Origin: Methylocystis sp.
GTDB lineage: Bacteria; Pseudomonadota; Alphaproteobacteria; Rhizobiales; Beijerinckiaceae
DNA: 44,899 bases
Assembly: GCF_021731785.1 (NCBI RefSeq)
Contig: NZ_JAKFWS010000072.1
Coordinates: forward strand, 1 to 44,899
Reading direction: 5' to 3'
The position numbers and the translations under genes are program-made. Under the pieces are notes generated by a model. It did not search any database. It was given only the letters and a program-made list of their open reading frames with translations, and was not told the DNA's origin. Below, in pieces: positions 36,145-44,594 of the stretch (position 1 is its first letter; each line of letters begins with the position of its first letter).

Positions 36145-37032
36145 ATGAGCACGAAGCCAACCACCCTCAAGCAGTTTCAGAAGCGGTTCCCGGATGATGA
36201 CGCCTGTCTAGAGCACATCATGCGGGTTCGCTACGGCCAGCGTTTCGCTTGCGAGAGCTGCGGTCGCGAAGCCCATTTTTACCGCGTCAAGAGCCGTCGC
36301 TGCTACGAATGCGAGCATTGCGGCTATCAAGTCTATCCGACCGCGGGAACGCCTTTCGAAAAGACGCGCACGCCTCTGACAGACTGGTTTTTCGTCATGT
36401 TCCTGTTCACGGCTTCGCGCAACGGCGTCGCCGCGAAAGAGGTTCAGCGCCAGATCGGCGTGACTTACAAAACCGCATGGCGCATGTGCAAAGAAATCCG
36501 CACCTATATGGGCACGGTCGACGGCGACCGCCCGTTAGGCGGCGCGCGCCCTTTCTCGCCTATCGTCGAAATTGACAAGGCTTTCATTGGCGGCAAGGAC
36601 CGTCAAGGACAAGACGACAAGGCCGTTGTGCTCGGGATGGCCGAACGTCACGGCGATGTGGTCACGCGTCTTGTTGCCGGCCGTCATGGCCGGCATGTTA
36701 TGCCACAAGTGACGACTTGGGTTATCGAAGGCTCGCGCGTCATGACTGACGACGCTCGCGTTTTCCAGCATATGCACAAGGAAGGCTTCGTTCACGAAAG
36801 CGTCAATCACGCTGAGAAGGAATATGTGCGCGGACAGGCGCACACGAACAATATCGAAGCCTTCTGGTCAAACTTGAAGCGCGGCATTCAAGGGACTTAC
36901 ATCAGCGTTTCTAAGAAGCATCTTCAGAGGTATCTGTGGGAGTTTGAATATCGCCACAACCTTCGTCATGCTCCGCATCTGATGTTGCCGTGTCTGATGG
37001 TTGGCTTCGCGAAGCCGGCGCGCCGAGCATAG
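36145..37032 (+). CDS. IS1595-family (ISXO2-like) transposase
   Basis: A 295-residue transposase. An N-terminal zinc ribbon (FACESCGREAHFYRVKSRRC then YECEHCGYQ) and the helix-turn-helix stretch EVQRQIGVTYKTAWRMCKEI precede the DDE-type domain: IVEIDKAFIGGKDRQGQDDK, the VMTDDARVFQHMH segment, and HTNNIEAFWSNLKRGIQGTY with the last acidic/Asn residues. The C-terminal SKKHLQRYLWEFEYRHNLRH is typical. A short inverted repeat (GAGGG ... CCCTC) at 36093-36109 may be part of the left end. I found no matching right end within about 500 bp. Confidence 0.92.
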   Translation: MSTKPTTLKQFQKRFPDDDACLEHIMRVRYGQRFACESCGREAHFYRVKSRRCYECEHCGYQVYPTAGTPFEKTRTPLTDWFFVMFLFTASRNGVAAKEVQRQIGVTYKTAWRMCKEIRTYMGTVDGDRPLGGARPFSPIVEIDKAFIGGKDRQGQDDKAVVLGMAERHGDVVTRLVAGRHGRHVMPQVTTWVIEGSRVMTDDARVFQHMHKEGFVHESVNHAEKEYVRGQAHTNNIEAFWSNLKRGIQGTYISVSKKHLQRYLWEFEYRHNLRHAPHLMLPCLMVGFAKPARRA

Positions 37033-37046
37033 CTGCTAATAGATCA

Positions 37047-37532
37047 TCAAACGTCTGAATTTCCTTGCCCGTCAAACTTCGTCCCCTTTTCGATATAGCT
37101 GACCAAACTTTTTCCGGCACAAATCGAATAAATACCAACTGCAAGCAAAATCACGCCTCCGACAAGCATAGCAATCGCTATTGGAGTCCAATTGAAATCT
37201 TGAGCAAACTGCTGCTGAGCCATAAGCGGCAGCGCTATTGTTTTTGGTTTATCTGTAAACACAGTATCTCTTAGGAGGCCAATGCCCACTCCGATAAGGC
37301 CAGTCCCAGCTGACGAAAAGATCGTCCCCGCATTTCTCCTTTCTCCTAGCTGTCTAAGTTCGGACTCAGAGATAGGGAAATGCCTCACCGTTCGCCTCCC
37401 ATATAAGGGGACGGCCGAACTGCCCTCAAAACCTTCTTGTTTTGACTTCTTCCTTGGCGTCCTTCCAGTAGCCCCAGCGGACAACGCTGGGGACACCTGT
37501 CCGCCAGTTGTCGCTGTCTCAGTGTTAGCCAT
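37047..37532 (-). CDS. Unknown membrane protein, second gene of an overlapping pair
   Basis: A 161-residue protein with a polar N-terminal half (about 1-65, with KSKQEGFEG) and membrane segments at about 70-88 (IFSSAGTGLIGVGIGLL) and 118-140 (PIAIAMLVGGVILLAVGIYS). The ATG overlaps the stop of the preceding gene by 8 bp (ATGGCTAA), so translation is probably coupled. No family is recognised. It has lower GC than the core genes and lies beside an IS1595-type transposase, which suggests transfer. Confidence 0.65.
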   Translation of the reverse strand: MANTETATTGGQVSPALSAGATGRTPRKKSKQEGFEGSSAVPLYGRRTVRHFPISESELRQLGERRNAGTIFSSAGTGLIGVGIGLLRDTVFTDKPKTIALPLMAQQQFAQDFNWTPIAIAMLVGGVILLAVGIYSICAGKSLVSYIEKGTKFDGQGNSDV

Positions 37533-37860
37533 CTGCTACCGCATTTGCTGAACCAGGCTGTTGAACTGGCAACTGAGTGCTGGGAGTCGGGCTCCCAAGT
37601 TCTTTCAGTTGCGTGATCATGCGGCCAAGAAGGTCCGCCAACACAACAGCGTCTGCTGTCGGCATCACCACGGCCGTATGATAAACAACGTCCGTCTTCT
37701 GGTCCCCTGCCACGAATTCTCCAAATGCGAACCGAGTGATGTTTTGATTTATCGTGACGTTGCAACGATTCGAAAAAATAGGAGTTAGGTCGAGGGCTGG
37801 GATATCGGCAGCTACAACTGCCCGCTTTCCAACCACATCCTCTCCACTGCCGTTGGTCAC
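37525..37860 (-). CDS. Unknown small protein, DUF3467-like, first gene of an overlapping pair
   Basis: A 111-residue protein. The stretch [20 protein letters not shown], then [20 protein letters not shown] then LGRMI resembles the DUF3467-like pattern (beta strands, then a MP-x-x-A helix). That family has no known biochemical role. The start is GTG at 37860 with GGAGAG upstream. It faces lexA, and the SOS box lies 90 bp upstream of its start, so it may be damage-inducible. It has low GC relative to its neighbours. The family match is by eye only. Confidence 0.6.
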   Translation of the reverse strand: MTNGSGEDVVGKRAVVAADIPALDLTPIFSNRCNVTINQNITRFAFGEFVAGDQKTDVVYHTAVVMPTADAVVLADLLGRMITQLKELGSPTPSTQLPVQQPGSANAVADG

Positions 37861-37949
37861 TTGTGCTCTCCAGCGCTTTTACCGACGCGTTAACCATACC
37901 ACCATTTCTCCACATGTTCAAAGGGGATACCTCCGACATATGACTTGCG

Positions 37950-37964
37950 GAACGCAGAGAGAAC
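37950..37964. promoter_or_regulatory. Alphaproteobacterial LexA (SOS) box
   Basis: GAACGCAGAGAGAAC is GAAC-N7-GAAC, the reverse complement of the alphaproteobacterial LexA consensus GTTC-N7-GTTC. A third half-site in the opposite sense (GTTC, 37972-37975) continues the 11-bp spacing (37950, 37961, 37972), followed directly by another GTTC at 37976-37979. The box lies 93 bp before lexA and 90 bp before the divergent gene pair. Confidence 0.88.
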
Positions 37965-38056
37965 GTATATCGTTCGTTCATGATTTGTTTAGGTTATCGA
38001 GCCAAGAGCTGCGGCTCAGCGAAATTCGACGATTGGGCGAGCGAGGCGGAGCGGCG

Positions 38057-38767
38057 ATGCTGACCAAAAAGCAAAACGACCTTTTGCGTTTCATCCATGA
38101 GCGCCTGAAGGAGTCAGGCGTGCCGCCGTCCTTCGACGAGATGAAGGACGCGCTCGATTTGCGCTCGAAGTCCGGCATTCATCGGCTCATTCTCGCGCTC
38201 GAGGAGCGCGGCTTCATCCGTCGCCTGCCCAATCGCGCCCGCGCGCTCGAGGTCCTGCGCCTGCCCGAATCGGCCACGCCGCGGAGCGCCGGCGGGCGTA
38301 GCGGCAAGTTCGCGCCCTCCGTGATCGAGGGGAACCTCGGCCGCGTGCGCCCGCTCAACGAGCGTTTCGAGGACGAGAGCGATCAGCAGGTCGCCATTCC
38401 AGTGATGGGACGCATCGCCGCCGGCACGCCGATCTCGGCCATCCAGAACCGCAGCCACACGATCAACCTGCCGCCCGACCTGCTGATGAGCGGCGAGCAC
38501 TTCGCGCTCGAAGTGCGCGGCGATTCGATGATCGAAGCCGGAATCCTCGATGGCGACACGGTCGTTATCCGCAAGCAGGACAGCGCAGACACGGGCGATA
38601 TCGTCGTGGCGCTGATCGACGACGAGGAAGCGACGCTGAAACGCCTGCGCAAGCGCGGCGCGTCGATCGCGTTGGAGGCGGCCAATCCCGCCTACGAGAC
38701 GCGCATCTTCGGCCCCGACCGCGTCCGCATCCAGGGCAAGCTCGTCAGCCTGCTGCGCAAATATTAG
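38057..38767 (+). CDS. lexA: SOS repressor LexA
   Basis: A 236-residue repressor and self-cleaving protease. The N-terminal winged helix is [40 protein letters not shown]. The autocleavage bond Ala122-Gly123 lies in GRIAAGTPI. The catalytic dyad is Ser157 (GDSMIEAG) and Lys195 (EEATLKRL). RecA filaments trigger cleavage on DNA damage. The ATG at 38057 gives the family's MLTKKQ start; the frame is open far upstream but unsupported. Its own SOS box lies upstream. comEC and lexA are frequent neighbours in alphaproteobacteria. Confidence 0.97.
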   Translation: MLTKKQNDLLRFIHERLKESGVPPSFDEMKDALDLRSKSGIHRLILALEERGFIRRLPNRARALEVLRLPESATPRSAGGRSGKFAPSVIEGNLGRVRPLNERFEDESDQQVAIPVMGRIAAGTPISAIQNRSHTINLPPDLLMSGEHFALEVRGDSMIEAGILDGDTVVIRKQDSADTGDIVVALIDDEEATLKRLRKRGASIALEAANPAYETRIFGPDRVRIQGKLVSLLRKY

Positions 38768-38864
38768 CTTCGCGCGTTTTCAACGACGGCTGTCATTTCC
38801 GACGCGCGCCACCGCGCGATCGGACAATCCAGGACAACTTCGCCATTCATGACTTTGCCCCTGG

Positions 38865-38896
38865 ATTCCCGGGCAGGCCGTCGGCCTGCCGGGAAT
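38865..38896. repeat. REP-like GC palindrome between lexA and comEC
   Basis: ATTCCCGGGCAGGCCG is followed by the inverted CGGCCTGCCGGGAAT, with a small bulge. It lies between the convergent ends of lexA and the comEC remnant and may act as a bidirectional mRNA 3'-end structure. The flanking CTGGATTCCCGGGCAGGCC resembles other dispersed palindromes of this genome group. Confidence 0.7.
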
Positions 38897-38924
38897 GACG
38901 GACAGAGCGTGTGCGACGCGCCTC

Positions 38925-41195
38925 TTATTCCAGCGGCTCCATCGCCCGCGCGTCTTCTTCGTTGCGTTCCGCGTCGCTGAGCGGCGCGAACGCCGGCTTG
39001 CGGCGCTCGCGCGGCGCAGGCGACCATGGCCGATCCTCTTCGACGGCGCGCGCTCGTCCATTCGACCTCGTCATCCTTGAACCGCAGCGCCACGGCCCCG
39101 GTTTCGCCCAGCCTGCGGCGATCGATGACGATCGGCGCGGCACAGCCCGCCGGCGCGTAAAGCGGCGTGATGACCACGGCGGCGCGCGCGCAGTCCTCAA
39201 GGAACGCGCCGCGCTCGGCAATGAGCGCGACAAAGCGGCCATTCATCGCCTTTGCTACGCAGCCGCGGGCGTCACAGGCGACGCCGCTCGTGACGTCTGC
39301 GGACAGCCGCGCGCCGCCGTCCGCCCGCAGCCATTGTTCGGCGGCGAAGGCGCCCGGCCTTTGTCCCATGACGGCAAGTTGCCCGGAAGATAGTCGCAGC
39401 GCCGCTGATTCTCCGGTCGCCGGCACGGCCAGATCGAATGGGGCGCCGTTCCTTGCGCCCATCAATCCAATTAGCGCAAGAGGAACCGCGAATGCGCGCC
39501 ACGCCCATGTGCGCCATAGCACGAGCGACAAGACCGCAAGTGAAAGGAACAGGATGGCCCAAGGCGCAAAGGCTTTGACCGGCAGACTCGCGCCCGGCGC
39601 GCTCGCGATCAGCCCCGCGAGATAGGTCACGAGGTCGATGCCCATTTTAAGATAGCGCCAGATGAATCCGTCGAGACCCAGCGGATAAAGCGCGGCGCCG
39701 ACGAGCGCGCAGGGAACGGCGAAGAATTCGATGATCGCGAGCGTCAGCGGATTGCCGATCAGCACATAGGGACTGAGCTCGTGAAAATCATTCGCCATGA
39801 ATGAAGCGGTCGCCGAGGTTGCGCAGAGAGTCGCGAAGATCGCCGCGCCGGGTCCGTGCAGCAGGCGCTCGGCGACGCCTTCACGAAACGCGCCCCACCA
39901 CCCTTGCGGCGCGCGATCGTCGATCCCCGCTTCGCGAGATATTCGCCGCGCCATTCGTAGACCGCGATCAGAGCCGCCACCGCCGCGAAAGAAAGCTGGA
40001 AGCTCGCGCCAAGCAACGCCTCGGGCTCGAAGGCGATGATGATGAGCGCGGCAAGCGCCAGATTGCGCATCGACAGCGACGGCCGATCGAACAGAACCGC
40101 GGCCAGCATGATCAGAGTCATCACAAGCGCGCGCTCGGTGCCGACGCGCGAGCCCGTCCCGATGTCGTAAAGAATGGCGCCGAGCATGGCGAGCGCCGCC
40201 GCACATTTCTTGATCGGGTAATTGAGCGCGAGGGTTTGCGACAGTGCCAGCAGACGGCGAAAGCCGACAAAAAAGATGCCGGCGACAAGCGTCATCTGAA
40301 CGCCGGAGATGGTGATGATGTGAAATATGCCGGCCCGGCGAATGAGATTCTTGGCGTCTTCCGACAAGAGGTCGCGCTTGCCCGTGACCATCGCGGCGGC
40401 GATCGCGCCGGCGTCGCCTTCGATGATTCGATAGACCCGCATCGCCAGCGCGTTGCGCATGCGATCGATATGCGCGAAGAAACGCAGCGATAGCGGTGCC
40501 GGTTCGGGCGGCGACATTGTTTCGATGCGCCCGAGCACGTTGCCGACGCCGCCGATGCGCGCAAAAAAAGCATCGCGCGCAAAATCATAGCCGCCCGGGA
40601 GCGCCGCCCGCGCCGGCGGCATCAGCCGCGCCTTCAAGGCGATGAAGTCGCCGGCGGAGAAATTCGGGTCGCCGCGCGTTGTCAGGCGCACGCGGGCGGG
40701 AACGACGTCATCGGGAAAGCCTTCGGCGCTCGCGACGCGCAAAATGAAACGCGCGCCGGCGCGCCGCAGATCGACCTCCTCGACGAAGCCCGTCAGCTCG
40801 CCGATCCCGACCCGCGGAACGATCGGCGCGGCGACCCGCGCCGTTCGCCAGGCGCCGGCCGCGAATCCGCCGGCGAGGAAAGCGAGCGCCAGAAACAGCG
40901 CATGCGCATGCGCACGCGCACGCGCATGGCTGCGGGTAAGCGCAGCGAGGAGCGCAAAGGCTGCGAGCGCGCAGAGGCATAGCGCCAGCGACGGCTCGCG
41001 CTCGGCCGAAAAATAGAGCACGACGCCGGCGCCAGCAGCGACGATCAGCCACAGAAAGGGACGCCGCAGCGCGCGTTCCTGCTCGAGCGACCTGCGCAAG
41101 CCTTCGACCAACCCCCGCGCACGCAGCTGAACGAAACGCGATGAAACATCGCGGCCGCCATCGTCCTTCTCAGCCGTGCGCGACTCTTCGCCCAA
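38925..41195 (-). pseudogene. comEC: comEC/rec2 DNA-uptake channel gene with two frame breaks
   Basis: The first frame (41195 down to about 39905) has the soluble N-terminal domain (GELTGFVEEVDLRRAGARFI, AGDFIALKARLMPPARAALP, GGYDFARDAFF) and membrane competence domain (ITISGVQMTLVAGIFFVGFR, GTGSRVGTERALVMTLIMLA, LLGASFQLSFAAVAALIAVY). It derails after IARRKGGG; the adjacent frame continues naturally as GWWGAFREGVAERLLHGPGA. A second break near 39045-39060 shifts from WTSAR to AVEEDRPWSPAPRERR, which ends at 38925. Each break needs a single inserted base in a GC-rich run (GGTGGTGGGG; GCGCGCGC). Joined, the product of about 757 residues is near full length. It could be a genuine pseudogene or carry two sequencing errors. 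Confidence 0.8.
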
Positions 41196-41283
41196 GGCGA
41201 TCGTCCCTGATCGAGCTTAGATACGCGAGCTTAACGCCGGCCGTCGCTTCTGTCGCGGCTTACGGTTCGGCCGTGCGCAAGGT

Positions 41284-42019
41284 TCACGCGCCGGCGGCGT
41301 CAAAAATCGCGGCGGCTTCGATCAAGTCGAAGTCGGGAATTCGGGCGGACGTCAAGGGATCGTCTCCCGAAATCCATTGGTCGAGCGCGTCCGGCACCGA
41401 GAGCGCGACATTTAGCGCCCTGTTGACTTCGTAAAGTCCCCACGCCAAGCCGGCGCGCCGCAACGCCGCCATCAAGGCGTTCTGGACGAGGCTGCGGACG
41501 ACGAGATGCGGCGTTGAGATCGGCGCTTCAACGGCTTCGCCGCGCGCAGCCCGCAAGACATGACGCCTTGTCGAACGCTGCGTGGCCGCGGCACGCAAGC
41601 GGACGGATTTTATAGCCAAGGCATAATTCGCCTTCGATCAGCGGGCACGCGACTTGAGCCGCCATTCGCTGTTCTTCAGACAGCGCGCCAAGCGCCCGAT
41701 CGGCGTGGGCCACCCGCTCGCGTAGCGAGATTCCGCGCTCAGCGAAGGCGTCGGCGTTCAAAGAGATGAAGCGCGCGAGCAGAAAGACTTCTGGCGCCGT
41801 AGCGACGACGCGCAGGCGGCAGCAGCCCGCGCATTCTCCATGGCAGGCCAAAACCGGGTCGCCCTCCGCCTGAATCGCGACATTTCTCGTAAAGCTGTCA
41901 AAGGCCTGCGCTCAGAGCAGCGCGACAAGCTCCGGGCGCGTCCGGCAGGAGTCTATCGTATCGCTGAACGCGCGCGAGGCGGCCTTGAAGAAGGCAGAGG
42001 GACCGATATCTCCGCTCAT
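41284..42019 (-). pseudogene. YkgJ-family cysteine-cluster gene with a stop and a frame break
   Basis: Reading from an ATG at 42019, the frame gives MSGDIGPSAFFKAASRAFSD and reaches an in-frame TGA at about 41914 (after PELVALL). The same frame continues with AQAFDSFTRNVAIQAEGDPV then LACHGECAGCCRLRV, the zinc/iron-binding YkgJ cysteine pattern, and LCLGYKIRPLACRGHAAFDK. A 1-bp loss near 41535-41545 (in GCGCGCGG) shifts the remainder (EAVEAPISTPHLVVRSLVQN, LYEVNRALNVALSVPDALDQ) into another frame, ending at 41284. A CGA-to-TGA change would explain the stop. YkgJ proteins have no established function. Confidence 0.72.
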
Positions 42020-42207
42020 CAATCTTCTCCGTCCTTCCGCCAGTCGAAGGTGATCGGACCGGCGCGGCGTTCAATGCGCCATCGCTTCCGCCGCCGGAGA
42101 CTGGCCCCCGACGCCAAATCGCCAAAGCGCCGACGTCGGGCTATTCCGACAGTTCGCCGGCAAAGCAAATCCAGTCTCGCGAAACCGGTAGGATAGCGCC
42201 ACTGCCC

Positions 42208-43302
42208 TCAAGCGTTGGCCACGCCAATCGACCGCTCGTCGAGCGCGGCCGTCTTGAACAGCGCATAGACTTGAGAGCCCTCCTTCAGAGACAGATCTTC
42301 CAGAGCGCCTCTGGTGATCGTCGCCAGAAGCGGTCCGTCGTCCGTGAGCTCGATCTCGATCGTCGCGATCGGCCCTTCGAATTGGATATTCGCCACCTTG
42401 CCCCAAAGAACGCTTCTGGCGCTGATCTCCTGAGGCGGAAGCAACGAGAGCACGACGTCGGTCGCGTTGACAATGACGCGCGCCACGCCGCCGGGTCGGC
42501 CTGCGGAACCTTCGATCCAGATTGTTCCGGACGGATGTCTCAGCTTCGTCAATCCATATAGGGCGGAAACTTCGTCGATCGAAGCCGTCAGGACGGAGGA
42601 ACGATCGAAACGGTTGGTTGCGGGCGAGTTGGCAAGTCGATTGAAGGCGTCGGCGGGATCGCCGACGAACTTCACCCGTCCGCCATCCATAACGACGACG
42701 CTGGAGGCGAGACGAGCAGCCTCTTCGACAGCGTGCGAGACATAGACGATAGGGACATCAAACTCATCCCTGATGCGCTCGATCAATGGCAAGATCTCGA
42801 GCTTGCGCGGGATATCGAGCGCCGCCAGCGGTTCGTCCAAGAGAAGCAGCCTTGGGCAAGACAGCAAGGCGCGGCCGATCGCCACCCGTTGTCTCTCGCC
42901 GCCCGACAGACCGGTTGGCGAGCGCGAAACGAGTTTCGCAATCCCCAAGGTTTCGACGACGGCGTCGAATTCGATCCGGCGCTCTCCGCGAGGCGCGAAC
43001 CAACGGCCGTACAAGAGATTTTGCTTTACGCTGAGGTGGGGAAAGAGATTGGAATCCTGGAAGACGAGGCCGACGCGTCGGCGCGACACCGGAACGAAAA
43101 CATTTCTTTCGACGTCGACAAGCGCGTCGCCATCCAGCCTGACGTATCCTTCGTCCGGTTTGATCAATCCGGCGATGATGCTGAGCGTGAGCGATTTTCC
43201 CGAGCCGGATTGCCCGAACAACGCCGTTACGCCTGCGCCGTTTGCAAAAGCGACGTCGAGAGAGAACGCGCCTGCCCTTAGTCTGACGTCGACCTCGATC
43301 AT
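42208..43302 (-). CDS. modC: Molybdate ABC transporter ATP-binding protein ModC
   Basis: A 364-residue ATPase. Walker A is GQSGSGKS; the signature is LSGGERQRVAIGRALLSCPR; Walker B is LLLLDEPLAALD; VYVSHAVEEAARL carries the switch His. A TOBE/Mop domain follows at about 285-350 (SARSVLWGKVANIQFEGPIA, IEIELTDDGPLLATITRGAL), the molybdate-sensing part. I chose the ATG at 43302 because it overlaps the modB stop as ATGA, the classic coupling; the frame extends to 43335. It powers the ModB channel. Confidence 0.93.
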   Translation of the reverse strand: MIEVDVRLRAGAFSLDVAFANGAGVTALFGQSGSGKSLTLSIIAGLIKPDEGYVRLDGDALVDVERNVFVPVSRRRVGLVFQDSNLFPHLSVKQNLLYGRWFAPRGERRIEFDAVVETLGIAKLVSRSPTGLSGGERQRVAIGRALLSCPRLLLLDEPLAALDIPRKLEILPLIERIRDEFDVPIVYVSHAVEEAARLASSVVVMDGGRVKFVGDPADAFNRLANSPATNRFDRSSVLTASIDEVSALYGLTKLRHPSGTIWIEGSAGRPGGVARVIVNATDVVLSLLPPQEISARSVLWGKVANIQFEGPIATIEIELTDDGPLLATITRGALEDLSLKEGSQVYALFKTAALDERSIGVANA

Positions 43303-44018
43303 TGGCCGCGTCCGAGGCGCTTCATTGCGCGCCACTGAACGATCTCGGACGCCGTGAGAGCGAAAAGCGCAATGAAGATCGAGACGATGGTCAGACGCAT
43401 CGCGCTCTCATCGCCACCCGGAACCTGCGTATAGCTGTAGATTGCCGCTGAAATCGTCTGCGTCTCGCCGGGAATGTTCGAGACGAAGGTGATGGTCGCG
43501 CCGAATTCTCCCAGCGCCTTTGCAAAAGCGAGAATGGCGCCGACGATGATCCCCGGAACTGCAAGAGGGAGGTTGACCAATAGGAACGTCCATAGTCGGT
43601 TCGCGCCCAAGGTCTCCGACGCCAATTCCATGCGCCGATCGATCGCCTCGAAGGAAAGCCGCATGGCGCGGACCATCAAAGGAAATCCCATGACGGCGCA
43701 GGCGACCGCCGCGCCGGTCCACCGAAATGAGAAAACAATGCCGATCTGCGCAAGAGAGGGGCCAAAAACGCCTTTGCGCCCGAGCAGCATCAGCAGGACG
43801 AAGCCGGTGACGACCGGCGGCAGCACCAACGGCAGGTGAACGATGCCGTTGACAAGAGTCTTGCCAGGGAACTGGCAGCGCGCCAGCGCATAAGCCGTAA
43901 CGATCCCAAACGGCAGGCTGGCGAGCGTCGCCACGGTCGCGATCCGCAGGGAGAGCCATATCGCTGTCCATTCGGCAGGCGACAATTCGACAAGGGCGGC
44001 GGACAGAAAGTCGTGCAA
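43299..44018 (-). CDS. modB: Molybdate ABC transporter permease ModB
   Basis: A 239-residue inner-membrane permease. It has about five or six membrane helices and the EAA-type loop LASETLGANRLWTFLLVNLP; LARCQFPGKTLVNGIVHLPL and AKALGEFGATITFVSNIPGE are highly typical of ModB. I chose the TTG at 44018 (LHDFLSAALVELSPAEWTAI) with AAGGA eight bases upstream; the frame is open to 44339 but the extra 107 residues are Arg/Pro-rich and unlike any ModB. modA, the binding protein, is not in the window, although it normally precedes modB. Confidence 0.9.
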   Translation of the reverse strand: MHDFLSAALVELSPAEWTAIWLSLRIATVATLASLPFGIVTAYALARCQFPGKTLVNGIVHLPLVLPPVVTGFVLLMLLGRKGVFGPSLAQIGIVFSFRWTGAAVACAVMGFPLMVRAMRLSFEAIDRRMELASETLGANRLWTFLLVNLPLAVPGIIVGAILAFAKALGEFGATITFVSNIPGETQTISAAIYSYTQVPGGDESAMRLTIVSIFIALFALTASEIVQWRAMKRLGRGQ

Positions 44019-44594
44019 TGCGGCGTCCTTTGGCGACCTCGGATCGCGCTGTTCCCGAACGCGCGGTCTCGTAACGCCTCGCCTTCGCGGGTCGCGATCC
44101 TCATCTGCCGCGCTCTGATTCGCTCCAGGAACGAAGATGCGAGAGAGGGGCGACACGACGCTTTTCGTCGCCTCCGCCAATCGACCCGGAGAGATGATGC
44201 GATCTGCCGCGCTTTGCTCCAGACAATTGGTTCGGCGCCGAAGACCGGCACCGCCTTCGCCCGCAAGCGGCGAGGCGTGAACAAACTCGCTATATATTGG
44301 CGGAACAGAGAAGCTTTGACCAGTCCGTTTTTCGAGCAATATGGCAGTCAGTTTCGCAAAAACAAAAGAAAAAAATCGGGATTCGGAATGGAACGCAAAG
44401 CGCGCCCCACAATCCGGCTCTCGCGCAGCGAAGCCCTATCGCTCGCAACATGCGAAACCGGTCATTTCTTGTCACCAGTCGAAGTGTGGCGGCCACAAAT
44501 ACAGCTTATACCGATCCCCATTGAAGCAGACTCATTGGGTCTTCACGAATCGGCTTTCGTCTGATTCTAGTTGGCGAACTCCAGGGGGTTCGCC
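44019..44594. other. Non-coding region upstream of modB, with short repeats
   Basis: About 575 bp where modA would be expected, with no ModA-like frame on either strand. It contains two related short segments (44103-44131 and 44201-44222, both carrying ATCTGCCGCGCT followed by a CTCCAG end) and a GC-rich stretch at 44236-44283. The part from about 44284 is richer in A/T and leads into the insertion sequence. Confidence 0.5.
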
